DNA of 64,000 nucleotides from Emiliania huxleyi CCMP1516. Lineage: Eukaryota > Haptophyta > Isochrysidales > Noelaerhabdaceae. Shown here piece after piece: positions 32,482 to 45,252 of the stretch. The DNA is taken from positions 106,676-170,675 of the forward strand of contig NW_005201613.1 of the NCBI RefSeq assembly GCF_000372725.1, read 5' to 3'. Every line of letters starts with the position of its first letter. Within the stretch, counting starts at the first letter, position 1. The notes under the pieces were generated by a model, which made no database searches, had not been told where the DNA came from, and saw only the letters and a program-made list of their open reading frames with translations. A program made the position numbers and the translations under genes.

Positions 32482-32653
32482 CCTACTGTCTGAATACGTT
32501 TTCCACGTATTCCAAATGACCTCCCAGAGGCCTGTATTCCACCCGTATTCCACCCGTATTCCACGTATTCCATGGAATACGCCGTATTCCAAGCTCCAAA
32601 AATGGACGTATTCCGTATAAAATTTTCTTCGCTCCGCGAATTCAGACAGTAGG
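32482..32653. mobile_element. Short MITE, 172 bp, 8-bp TSD
   Basis: Terminal inverted repeats CCTACTGTCTGAATACG and its partner ending CAGACAGTAGG (one mismatch in 17) are flanked by identical CCTTAGAG at 32474-32481 and 32654-32661. The interior carries about eight GTATTCC units, one of them inverted, likely transposase-binding subterminal repeats. It has no coding capacity. The 8-bp duplication points to the hAT/P group, but its ends differ from those of the 14043 element, so it is a different family. Confidence 0.85.
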
Positions 32654-32661
32654 CCTTAGAG

Positions 32662-34210
32662 ACGCGGTTCGCTTTCTCCCGCTTCGACGCGGCCCCCGCC
32701 AAGGTGTCGTCGCATCTCGCTGGCGTCCCGGCCGCGGCCGCCGAGGCCTCGGCCGTGGACGTTGGCGGCGGGGCAGGGGGAGTGGAAGCAGCTGCCGTGG
32801 CCAGCGGCGCCTGTCCGAGGACTGCCGCGAGGAGTGCACAAACCCATCATCCGCGACGATGCTGGCCGAATTGTGGGCAAAACGATTTACAGCCCAAGTT
32901 ATTTGAGCCACTGCTACCGGGTCAAGGTAGGCGATATGATCGATTCGATTGCGGGCCAAGATGGGGATGTTGACTGCCATTGCAGCACTTCATCAGGCTG
33001 GCCTGAAAACAGCGGTGGAGTGGCCCACTACAACAATGGTCCTCCGTGCGGACACTTCGCCAACTAACGGCAGTTCTCAGGGTACACTGGTGGGACCGGC
33101 TCCGGATGCACAAACCCCACTGTTCGGAGAGGTCTTAGGGTACACACGACCGGCTCCGGATGCACAAACCCCACTGTTCGGAGTTCTACGCTTACCCTCA
33201 ATGTCCTCTCGGCCAGTAGTGGGGGTCTCCAAATCGCCGTCGTCGAGGATCCAACGTGTGCGTAAAGCATCACCATTTTCAGGTTCCGTTGAGGATTTCG
33301 GCCTTGCGTCGTGCACTGCATGAAGAGTGGCGGCAACGCCAACGGCGTTGCGTTTCACGCCGCGGAGCTGCCGGAGCTCTTGTCCCCCCTTCGAGCTCTC
33401 AGCAGAGACGCCGAGATATCCCCCCCCCTCCTGTGTGGGACGCCGTATATACAGTAGTTCATGAGTGTGTGTGCTCTGCCTCACACGCTGCGCCTCATCC
33501 GGATATGTGACCACTCCTCTTTTTGCCAGTCAGCCCAGTAACGATGGTAGACCGCTCGTCCCTAGCCGATCAGCCTTTTATTATATAAGCGCGAGCGGTC
33601 TGGCCGTTGCCAATGGCCGCAAATCAATGGTCGTGGATTCGCGTCCTCGCCGCCAGCACAGGTGGTAAATGCGGGCGGACCCTCCCAGATCACAGATCAC
33701 TGCGGGGTAGGAGAGATAGCTTTGTGATTGTGAACGACATCGCCACGGCGGACGCTCCCTTGCCCGCTCTCGATTTCTGTGTCATAGCTCTCGGTGACAA
33801 CTCGTTGGGGCCCGGGTTGTGTTCTTTAGAGAGAGACAGAGAGAGAGAGATTTAGCAATACCAAACACATCTTCAGACACATATACACATCTACAAGAAA
33901 TGTGGCACACACAGTTCTCTCTTCTTCAAGGCTGTGAACGCGGGACATCGAACAAGTGGTCCATACGCTGAGCGCAATGTTCAAGGCCTGTGGGTACTGG
34001 GTAGTCTCCCCCCATTCGCCATTCCCAGGGCCTCCAGGGCTCGCACCTCAACCTCATAGACCAGCGCGCAGCGCCATACGAGGTATTTCCTTCTCAATAA
34101 CAAGGTCTGTGAACCTCTCACAGACCAGCGCACAGCGCCATAAGGCGTATTTTCTTCTCAATAACAAGGCTGTGAACGGCGCCGTACCGCCATAAGGAAA
34201 GGTCGACACG
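32662..34210. other. Repeat-rich stretch without a supported gene
   Basis: Several 80-145 aa frames exist, and none has a motif. One plus frame (32762-33067) reads HKPIIRDDAGRIVGKTIYSP, which looks protein-like but is unrecognised. Two copies of a 35-bp unit starting ACCGGCTCCGGATGCACAAA lie at 33095 and 33149 (period 54). A 64-bp period repeat (AGACCAGCGC...CTTCTCAATAACAAGG...CTGTGAAC) lies at 34058 and 34122. A TATA-like TTATTATATAAGCG is at about 33580. Confidence 0.45.
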
Positions 34211-34705
34211 ATGAGATCATTCGGTAGGCTCCACGAACCGGAGGCCGCACCCGACGGCGGCAGCCAAAGCCGCCTTCGCCGCGAGCGCGACGCGGCGCTG
34301 GCCGAGCTGGCGCAGGCGAGGCGCAAGGTCACCTCGCTCCAAGCGGAGCTGACCAAGACGCTGCGGGCGCTCATGGCTGCCGGCCCGGAACACGGCCAGG
34401 CGGCTGCTCGCGCCGCGGCGACCGTGGTGCCCGCAGAGGCGAAGACAGAGATTGTGGAGCGCTTGGCCGAGCGCGAGCGGCTCGAGAGGGCGGCGGCCGC
34501 AGAGGCGGCGGCATCAGACGCGTATGCGGCGGCCGCCGCGGCCAGCGTCTCGCCGTCAGAGCCGTCGTCTCGAAGGCGTGGCTTCGCGAGCTGCATCGTG
34601 CCCTGCTTGCTGGGCGTGCTCCTGGGTGTGTGTTTGACGCTTAGCGCCAGCTTGCTGCTGCCGAGATCATCGTGGCCTCCTGCATGGACCATGGACGGGA
34701 CCTGA
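34211..34705 (+). CDS. Tail-anchored coiled-coil membrane protein
   Basis: A 164-aa single-exon protein. Residues 20-60 and 80-105 are charged helices with heptad character (RRERDAALAELAQARRKVTS; EIVERLAERERLERAAAAEA). An RRR patch is followed by one membrane span near the C-terminus (IVPCLLGVLLGVCLTLSASL) and a short tail. The layout is that of a SNARE-like or organelle-tethering tail-anchored protein, but no SNARE zero-layer residue or other motif is clear. No named family. Confidence 0.5.
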   Translation: MRSFGRLHEPEAAPDGGSQSRLRRERDAALAELAQARRKVTSLQAELTKTLRALMAAGPEHGQAAARAAATVVPAEAKTEIVERLAERERLERAAAAEAAASDAYAAAAAASVSPSEPSSRRRGFASCIVPCLLGVLLGVCLTLSASLLLPRSSWPPAWTMDGT

Positions 34706-34963
34706 ACGCGCGCGTTTTGCTCTTGCGTCCGCTTCAGGGGTTGACACATGCGCAAAGTGGGTGTGCTTGGGAGACTCTTTGAGCGCCCGGACGCCGGAGA
34801 ACAGCGTCGGCGTGGAGCCAGCGTGGAGGCTGGATCGGGGGCCGGCGAGACGCGCACACCGCCCCCGCCGGCGCGCCGCTGTGTGCCTGTGGCCCGTGTG
34901 GGCTGTCGTGTGTGTGTCGTATCTCGGAATTCTTTTGGTTTTGCATGCAAGAAGGAAAGCGGC

Positions 34964-36324
34964 TCAGTCGCCTCGCCGCACTACCGAGGCGCCCGTGGAG
35001 TACACCCGCCGCTGCACGGGGAGGTGGCGGCCTGCCTCCGCCGCGGCGAGCGCCTCGCGCTGCGCCGGCGCGAGGGACGGGCGGACGTGCTTCTCGAGGT
35101 CGACCTCCGGGTGCCACAAGTCGCAGATGAGGACGACGCGGTCGGTGTCACCGCTGTGCCACACCTGCCGAGGGGCGGGGGTCGCCCGCTCGCCGCTGCC
35201 TGCTAAAGGGTGTCGGAGGGGCAGGGGCGAGGAGGCGCGTGCACGGGCACGGGGGCGGGGCGGGAGGGAGCGCGCCGCGCCTCGTGCTCGTACGAGTCGT
35301 CGAAGACGAGGCACTCGCCCGCGCGCCACTCGCGCACCTCCTCGCCCACGCGGATGCGCGCGCCGGCCGGGACCACCAGGCCCAGGTGGCAGCGCAGCCG
35401 GTAGTTGGACGGGCCGCAGTGCGCCTCGAGGTGCGTCCCCGCCGCCAGCCGCGAGAAGAAGTGCGAGCCGTGCACGACGCTGTTGAGGCGCGGCTGCGCC
35501 GCGATGGCCGCGGCGGTGCGCGGGCAGGCGGCGCAGTGCTCCGCGTCCGCACGGCACCCGCCGAAGAGCTGCACGTCGGACCACGCGCCGCCGGCCGCCA
35601 CCACCCTCGACCGGTACGGCGCAAACGCACCGCCGCGCCGCGCGAGCAGCGCGTTGCACTCGGCGAGGATGGCGGGGAAGGCGCGCTGCAGCGCCGCAGC
35701 CTCGGGGAGCTCGGACGCCTCCCAGAAGGGACGCGCCGTCAGCGAGCGCGCGTAGTGCTCCAGCGGCCGCTGCAGTGTAGACCGCCACAGCCCGCGCTCC
35801 ATCGCCAGCTGGTAGACTCGCCGCTCCTCGGCGCGCCCTCCGAGCCGCGCCGCGGCCGCGCCCCAGTGCGTGTACACCTCCCGCTCGAAGAGGCGAGCCC
35901 GCGCGTCGTCGGCGAGGACGGGGTGCTCGGCGGCGGCCGCGGCTCGCGACGCCCCGCCCGCTGCAAAGGCGTGAGAGAGCGCGCGAAAGATGCGCACGGC
36001 GTCCGCCTCGCGCCGCAGCATCGAGCAGGCCTGGCCGAGCTCGAGCAGCAGGTGCCTCGAGGCGCAAGCCGCGAGGCGCTCGTCAACGCTCGCGACGCCG
36101 GCCTCGCCCGGCGTGAGCAGGCCATACGCGATCGCCTCGGAGGGCGCCGCCGAGCCCATCGCCGCCTCGTGCGGCGCCATCTGCTGGCGCGCGAGCGCTC
36201 GCGCCCGAGCCAGGACGGCGGGCTGGTCGGCGAGCCGGGTCAGAACCCACTCGAGGACCTCCGGCAGCGGCTCGGCCGCCGCGTCGGTGCCGGCTCGTGG
36301 CTGGTGGCTCCTCCTCTCCCACAC
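34964..36324 (-). CDS. Aspartyl/asparaginyl beta-hydroxylase-type dioxygenase
   Basis: A 2-oxoglutarate/Fe(II) dioxygenase of the Asp_Arg_Hydrox (AspH) family, which hydroxylates Asp/Asn side chains in target proteins. The main exon runs from 36324 (or further upstream) to 35281 and the last exon is 35164-34964; the intron has a GC donor (CACGAG-GCGCGG). Joining restores FDDSYEHEVWHSGDTDRVVL. Metal ligands are the His of LEAHCGPSNYRLRCHLGL and the His of YEHEVWH; the 2-OG-binding Arg is in RVVLICDLWHPEV. The N-terminal half is helical and TPR-like. The frame opens with GTG, not ATG, so the true start is probably an unseen exon before 36324 or an internal Met. No signal anchor is seen, unlike animal AspH. 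Confidence 0.85.
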
Positions 36325-36741
36325 CGGCGGGCGCGGCTGCGATGTCGGCTGCGGAGTGCGAAGCCGCCACGATGTCCGCTCGAGAGAGTGAGAGACGATG
36401 GCGGCCGCCGTAGTTGGTCAGATGTTTTTTTTTCTCTTTTGAGACATAGGAAGTGGTAGACGCCCGAGGGTGGGCGGCGGCTAGCACCACACTCCTCTCC
36501 TTAAAATCCCTGTCGCGGCGTGCCGTCCTCCCATCCCTGCCTTGGACTTTGATTTTTTTTCTTTTCTCGGGTGCGCAGACCATACGTGCTTTTCGCTGCG
36601 CATGCTCGAGCCGCCGGCGAGAGTGTGCTGTGAATAGCGGGCGAGGTCTGTTCTGAGAAAACCACCCCCACGCTTCGCCGCAGCCAGCCCGCCCCCAGCT
36701 ATTGCATAGACCGTTGGACTCACGTACACCCGACAGCTAAT
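36325..36741. other. Divergent intergenic region
   Basis: Lies between the leftward hydroxylase and the rightward SEC-C protein, so it may serve both as promoter. It has two T-rich patches (36424-36439, 36551-36566). A missing 5' exon of the hydroxylase could be here. Confidence 0.4.
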
Positions 36742-37601
36742 ATGCTGCTCGTTGTGACCCTAGCCGTGGCGCTCGCGCCCGGCAGCGTGGTGCTCCCGCC
36801 GAGCCGCGGCGCGCTCCCGCTCAGCCGCGGCGCAGCCCGCGGCTGCCGCTGCGCAAAGCCGCCGGCAGAGATGGCTGGCTTCGGAGCGCCAAAGAAGGCC
36901 CCTCCGACGCTGGAGGAGGTCGTCCGTGGCTTCGGAAACCGCCTTCCCAAGGACTTTGACAAGCCCTGCGCGTGTGGCTCGGGCGTTGCGTACGCCAATT
37001 GCTGCCGGCCGTATCACGCCGGAGAGGCACGAGCCGAAACAGCGACGAGATGCCTGCAGGCCCGCTGGAGCGCCTTTGCCTACCGGCTGCCGCTCTACAT
37101 AATGGAGAGCACGGACCAGTCGAACCCGGACCACATGAAGGACCGCATCAAATGGGCCAAGAAGCTCCACAAGACGTCGATGTTTGACAATTTCGACTTT
37201 GCTCTTTCGAGTCTCGGTGTGGGAGAGGAGGAGCCAGGCGAGGACGGCGGCGAGGTTTGGATGGACAACGAGTTCCACCTCGCCACCAAGAACTCGGCTG
37301 CGCCCGCGGTGGTCACCTACGAGCGGACCCGCTTCGTGCGGCGCGGCGACGAGTGGCGGTTCGCGAGCGGCGCCGTCTCATCCGAGGTGATGACGCTATT
37401 ACCCTCACCGCACTCCCCCTCTCCTCCACACACACCCAGCACCTCTCCAAACCTGTCAGTTGGGGCCGATACTTGAGCGCGAAGTTCCCTTTTTCCTAGG
37501 CACCTGGTCTTCGAGGCCGCGAGGCGATGAGCACGGAGGGGGCGCTCGCTTCGTTAAAGAAGGACGTCGAGTATGCCAAGCGATTGGTTCAGGGAAAGTG
37601 A
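36742..37601 (+). CDS. YchJ/UPF0225-like SEC-C-motif protein
   Basis: Two exons, 36742-37386 and 37500-37601, with a GTGATG donor and TCCTAG acceptor in phase 0. A hydrophobic leader and Arg-rich stretch (first 40 residues) suggest plastid or mitochondrial import. Then comes the SEC-C zinc motif PCACGSGVAYANCCRPYHAG and the YchJ core: ETATRCLQARWSAFAYRLPL, MESTDQSNPDHMK, WAKKLHKTSMFDNFDF, VTYERTRFVRRGDEWRF. The family has an NTF2-like fold and is common in bacteria and plastid-bearing eukaryotes; its biochemical role is not established. The C-terminal exon adds a short helix (ALASLKKDVEYAKRLVQGK). Confidence 0.85.
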
Positions 37602-39054
37602 TGAGCGGTATCGCCCCGGGTCGCGCGTTTTCGTCGCCGCTGTCCCCACTCCCCAGTTTTATGTCCGCGGCCCGTGCCCGTCCGCCTTCGCCGTCCGGTC
37701 ACGACACTGTCTCTTCTCGGATTCCTGTATCCTGATGTTGCAGTTTTGTGGAGCTGAAGAGTGGCCGGCGGGCCATCTTTTGAAAGGCCTCGGGACGCGC
37801 GATGTACGCCCACTTTCGGCCGAGGCCCGAGCACACCGCTGTCGAGGACGAGCTCGAGGTGTACGAAGTCAAGAAAGAAGAAACAAGGTACAAGCTAACA
37901 CAAGAACCGGGCTGCTCCTTATGCTTAGCGGGAGCAGCAGGGTCCAGGGACCCCACCCGAGGGACCATGTGGAAGACGGCTAGTGCTAGTCCCCCATCGG
38001 GAGGACGACCCCGGCTAGCCGCCGACCACACCCACAAAGAACCCTGCACAAAGATCGCAAGGGCGGGGACCTGTTCCTTTTTACCCATTCTCACAGTAGA
38101 GGTGTGCGTTTTATTTATTTATTTATTTGCTCGGGCCTCCCGGTCCCGGCCTGTGCTGCGGCGGCGCGGCCGGTCGAGGCCGGGCTCGGCCCGGCCCGCG
38201 ACGGCTGGCCGCCGAGACGAGCGCGCTCGCGCTGCTCGTCAAGATGGCGGCGGTGGCGATTGCGGCGACGGTCGTTCAGTCGTTCGGCGCTCAGGCGTCT
38301 GTCGTCTGTCGTCTGTTGTCGCATTTCGCACACGCGCGCGCCGCGCGACCCGCGTCGCTCAGCGAGGGCATGAGCCTTCCGCGATTCAATCCCGCAGCCA
38401 AAAGCTGCTCGCTCGAACCGCGGCCGACTCTGCCATCGCGGCCGCAGCTGTTGAGCTCTCCAGAAGACTGGTGCCTCATATGCTGCCTCCCTGCGGTTGC
38501 TGCCGGCGAGCCTGGCGGTCCGCTGTGCTACAAGGAAGTGTTGACTCGATTCTACCTCGAATTCTTCTACCCCCACGACTCGGAACGCGAATGTGACAGG
38601 ACCATCGGGTCCTTCAGCCACCAAAGCGAGATCACCCGAAAGCAGCTGAGCCTGCCTCTGGCCTCGCCTCCCTCTCCTTCAGGCATTCGTGGCATCTCCT
38701 ATGGGTCGTCCAGAGTATCGACCTCTGGCGAGTCAGCCAGCCCCACTTTGTGACTTTTGAGGGCGCCATGAAGTACATACAGCGATCGCCACCTCGCTGG
38801 CCTCTCCGCAGGCCCCCCCGACCGCGTCGAACTCCGATCGGCGCGGGCTCTCTCGGCTACGGGACCGGCCCCAGCTTCGGCTGAGGGCTGACAAGCTGCC
38901 GAGCCCAAATCGATAGTCGTGGTTTCTTGTTGTTTTCCGCCTCCTACTCCCCGGCCTGGCTTTCTTCATTTCAGCCGCAGCGCGGTGTGCGGCAGTGATC
39001 TGTCGCCGCTGCCGTGATTAGCAGCAAGCCTGGGCACCGACAACCGAGATAAAC
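37602..39054. other. 1.45-kb stretch without a supported gene
   Basis: Contains (TTTA)n at 38111-38127. Several long frames are present (for example 38115-38624 minus, starting VAEGPDGPVTFAFRVVGVEE), but none has an ATG, motif or splice logic I trust. Confidence 0.35.
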
Positions 39055-41574
<2,520 letters not shown>

Positions 41575-42209
41575 GTGACTGAGAGAGAGTGGGACTCTCA
41601 GAGTGCGGCGGGGGGCCGGGGGGTGGGGGCGGGGATGGGCGCGCCCGCAGCTGTGCACCTGGGCGACGTCACCTGCTCGAACCTGCGGGAGCGGCCTGCG
41701 CGCGCACGCCGGCGCCACGCGGCACGCCGCACCGGCCTCCGGCCACTCCAACGTACGCACGCCGCGGTGCGCGCGCAGGCGCGCGGTAATACTTTTTTGG
41801 TATCTCAGACAGATCACGGTGTGAATAAAAACCCGAAGAGAAACCGCACACAGCCTCAGCCACAGCGCCGTGCAGCGTGCCAGTTTATATATGCTTATTA
41901 TCGTATGGGCTTTGGGCCGCGGGCGCACGTGGAGATTTCACGAATTCACCGCACACAGATCATGGACGGCGGTATATATTTTACTTATTAAGCGCGAGAC
42001 TCGGGAGGGGGAGCGCAGGGTGCGCCGTGGCGATGGCGTGGAACACGCGTGTAGTACGGCTCTACTACAGGCGTCACGCGTGGACCAGAGTCTCTGCGCA
42101 AGCCCATAGCCCCCGAGGGGGTCGCCGTCCCGCCGTCCCGCCGCGCCACCCGAGCGCCGCGCTCGCCGCCGCCCGCTGCGAGCCCGCCGCCGCGCGGCAA
42201 GGCGCCGGA
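41575..42209. other. Intergenic between convergent genes
   Basis: No gene seen. AT-rich TTTATATATGCTTATTATCG near 41882 and a second TATATATTTTACTTATTAAG near 41973 stand out from the GC-rich background. Confidence 0.4.
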
Positions 42210-43622
42210 CTAGAAGCCGCCGGAGCCGAGGAGCACCCCGGGAGAGGAGCCGTCGCCAACCTCCCCGTACGGCGCGACTGCAATCTCGAAAAGGCCGTCC
42301 TCGAGGAACTTTTTGGAGTTGCATCGGATTTTCCACCCGGCGCCGGGCGTGTTGATGACGGCATGGTACGGCTGCGTCGAGCCGCCGCAGCGGAGGTTGA
42401 GGTGCTGCTTCTGGTTGTTAGGCCCCTGCAGGATCTCGATGTTAGTCTTGAAGGACTTCTTGCCCGCATCCTTGGACCAGACCATGATCTGTGTCTTGTC
42501 CCAGGTGGGGTCGATGTCGAAGTCGCGGATCGCGCCGCCCGAGGAGCCCTTGCCGTAGTTCATCCCGCCCTGCACGCGGTCCTTCATCGGCGCCGTGTAA
42601 AACATGTTTTCGGTGATCTGGCCGATGGTCTTGGACTCGTCGGGCGAGGGCACGAAGACGCCGCACTCGAGAGGGAACTCGTAGGCGCCGTTGGTCGAGA
42701 CCTTGAGCACGGGGCTCAGCTTCTTGAACTGCAGCGTCGCCTGCAGGAGAGGGGTGGGGAGGGGAGGGGTTGAGGCTGGGGCCTGGGGTCGTTGGGACGC
42801 GGAGAGGAGGGGGGGGGAGCGGCGACGCGAGGAGGGGCGAGAGACCGGCCAGAGACGGCGTGCGGCGAGGGCCGCCCGAGCAGGCGCCGAGTGCGAGGGA
42901 CGGGGACCGGGATGGCGCGGGAGGGAGGTGCTGGCGCGTGAGCTCGGCTGCGTCTCGGCCGCCTCTCGGCCGCCTCTCTCGGCCGCATCTCGGCGGCGTC
43001 TCGCCTTGATGGGGAAGGCGAGCCCGTCCATGCAATCGTAGATGAACTCGTGCACGCACCTGCGGGCGTGGGCGTGGAGGGGACATGCCACTCGCTAGGT
43101 GCCGTGCGGTGCGCCTCCGCAGATGGCGATAGTGCACGAGGCGAAAAAAAAATGAGCCGCCGCTGCCGCCGCCGCGCGCTGCTGCCGCGGCGGCCGTGGG
43201 GTGGGGAACCGCTCGCCGGTTGGGTCCGATCCACAGCTCCACCTTGGCCTTGATCGGCCGACCGTTGGGAGACTTGAGCATGTACTGCACGCGCTCCGCG
43301 TGCGCCTACCACAGGCAACCTCCCGAGGTCCCGAGGTGTGGAGCAGCACAAGCCTTGCGCCGTTTGCGGCCAGAGCTCGCGCCGGCATCTTAAAGGTCTT
43401 GAGCGTCTTGCCGCCCTCGATGCGGATGTCGGCCACCTTGTCGGGGGACCATAGCACCGGCTGGGCGGCGGAAGCAGCCTCCTCGATGGTCTGCATGAGT
43501 GGCCGGCTGCCGCTGCGCTGCCCCGCCGCAGCTCCAGCGCTGCGCGCCGCCGGCGCTGATACCAAGAGGGCTCCGGCCGGGAGGAGAAGGGCGAGGCTGA
43601 GCAGCGGAGCGAGCGAGCTCAT
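42210..43622 (-). CDS. Conserved plastid protein family of diatoms/haptophytes
   Basis: Four exons: 43383-43622, 43217-43305, 43005-43059 and 42210-42740; all three introns are GC-AG. They encode about 304 aa. The ATG at 43622 opens a signal peptide (MSSLAPLLSLALLLPAGALL), with a transit-like stretch after it. The core reads VADIRIEGGKTLKTF, ERVQYMLKSPNGRPIKAKVE, LWIGPNR and VHEFIYDCMDG, then STNGAYEFPLECGVFVPSP and a Gly-rich half ending EIAVAPYGEV. I recall this plan (a repeated beta unit with ELWQGP and AI.N.G.LEFPL motifs) from conserved diatom chloroplast proteins of unknown role; that is memory, not a search. Function not established. Confidence 0.75.
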
Positions 43623-43772
43623 GCGAACGCGAAAAGCGAAGGGTAAGCGGGCGGAGGCTAGGGCAGCTGATCGCTCGCTGAGCTTTGAGCTCGGCAGAGA
43701 GACTTGCGTGTCGATTTTCTTTTTGAACACCTGCATTGCCCCGAACGGCTACACAGACGCCGCAAATCGTGC

Positions 43773-45216
43773 TCACAGCAGCACGTCGAGCATGTCGTCG
43801 TCCTCGAGGTCGAACTTCTTCGCCATCTCCCCCACGGTCGCCGCCAGGTCGAGCTTCTCGCCGTCGAACGAGAGGCCCAGCTTGCCTGCGCCGGCCGCTT
43901 GGGGTGGGTGGTGGTGGTGGTGGTGGTGGTGGTGGTGTGTGTGTGGGGGGGGGGGGGGCTCGGCTCGTCTCTCACCCTTCGCGGGCACGACGCCGGCCGG
44001 CTGCTTCGCCTTCCACTGCTCGGTCAGCTGGCGGAGCGGCGTGGAGAGCGGCACGGCGAGGGACGCCTGGCCGGCAGAGGTGAAGGGCAGAGTCGCGGAG
44101 CGAGGGCGCAGCCCGGCGCTCAATCTCGGCGGCATCTCGGCTGCATCGCTGCTACATCTCGGCGGCATCTCGCGCCTCGACGGAGCCCTTCGCGGCGGCG
44201 GCGAGCTTCAAGCGCAGCCTTGGCTCCGGGGCGGCCGCAACCTCGATGGCGAGCAGGGTGTCGTCGTCGCTCAGGCCGGCCTGCCGCGGCGTCCACTGCG
44301 AGTTGAGCGCCCGCCCGCCGCTCGCCTCGAGCGAGGTGCGCTCCGGGCGCAGGCCCAGCCTGCGCAGCCGGGGAAGGCAAGAGGTGAGAGGGCGGTCCGG
44401 GGCAGTGCTCGACGGCGCCGCCAGCGACGCGGCCGAGGGTCCCAGGCTGTGTGGGCCGTACAGCCAAGCGGCGGCGTGTGTGCCAGCGGCGTGTGCCGCC
44501 TTTCGCCGGGGTCCGAGCGTGCGCATCTAGGGGCAGCCGCGCCGCTTTGCGATCTCGGGCAGCGCGACAGAGAGCGGCTCGTCTCGCACGAGGGAGAGGC
44601 GCCGCCCGCCCTCGTCCTCGACGCCCTCCGCAACCACCCTCAGCCAGATCATCCGCGAGAGGCTCGCCCCGCCCCCCTCCCTCCCGCCCTCCCTCACGCC
44701 GCCGCCGCCGCCGCTGGGCGTTCCGCTCGAGGAGGGTCCGCCGAGGTCGTCGTCGTCGTCGTCCGAGGCGCGCGTCAGCTCCGCCTGCATGCGCGTCAGC
44801 TCCTCCTGCTGCTGCCGTCGCCGCTCCAGCAGCGCCGCGTCGGCGGCGTCGAGCGGCTCCGCGTGCTCCGCGGCGGCCTCGTCGGCCGCGCCGGGACTGC
44901 CCGCGGCGCTGCCGGCGGCGACGGCGCTCGGGCCGCCGGATGCCGACTCGCGCGCGCGCCGCTTCGCCGTGGCCGCCGCCTCCGCCCGCTGCGCTCGCTG
45001 CTCATCCGCCTTTTTGCGCTGCTCCTCGAGAAGCCGCTTGCGCTGCGATCCCGAGTAGAGGTACGCCTGGCAGTTGCCATCGTCCGAGTCGTCCGATACG
45101 TCGTCGACCGAGATCTTCTTGCGCTCGCGGATCACGCCAGGCAGGTCCTCGTCGTCCATGGAGAAGGCCTGGGCCGGACAGTGGACAGGGGGAATTCTTT
45201 TTGTTTTCGCTGGCAT
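43773..45216 (-). CDS. RAD60/ESC2/NIP45-like protein with two SUMO-like domains
   Basis: A nuclear genome-stability factor that mimics SUMO and binds the SUMO E2. The first exon (45216 or ATG at 45159 to about 44527) has an acidic start (VDDVSDDSDDGN), a charged helix and an Asp run. Then SUMO-like domain 1 begins with MIWLRVVAEGVEDEGGRRLS and continues in the next exon with LGLRPERTSLEASGGRALNS and LSDDDTLLAIEV. Domain 2: LRLKLAAAAKG, then SLAVPLSTPLRQLTEQWKAK, then KLGLSFDGEKLDLAATVGEM and KFDLEDDDMLDVLL to the stop at 43773. The closing FDGE..L...T......EDDD..DV pattern is the Rad60-SLD signature. A poly-(GGT)/G tract sits in the last intron (43910-43960). Intron edges are approximate. Confidence 0.7.
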
Positions 45217-45252
45217 CTCTTTCGGCCCGACCGTAGTAGAGGCGCTCGTGCG
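45160..45252. promoter_or_regulatory. Very short head-to-head promoter region
   Basis: The RAD60-like gene (leftward) and the EGF-module membrane protein gene (rightward) start only 36-93 bp apart, depending on which ATG the former uses. Any core promoter must be shared or overlap the leaders. No TATA box is evident. Confidence 0.45.

Noticed and set aside
33095-33183. Repeat of PAPDAQTPLFG as a protein repeat
   Set aside because: The unit is a DNA-level 54-bp duplication in a repeat-rich, gene-free stretch; one open frame across it is not enough.
38115-38624. 169-aa minus-strand frame starting VAEGPDGPVTFAFRVVGVEE
   Set aside because: No ATG, no splice partner found, and the second half turns into Arg-rich shadow; left unannotated.
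43201-45252. 2 kb of open frame upstream of, and in frame with, the EGF-module protein
   Set aside because: It runs antisense to the RAD60-like gene and part of the plastid gene, and its composition is that of GC-rich shadow frames. The ATG at 45253 is a sufficient start.
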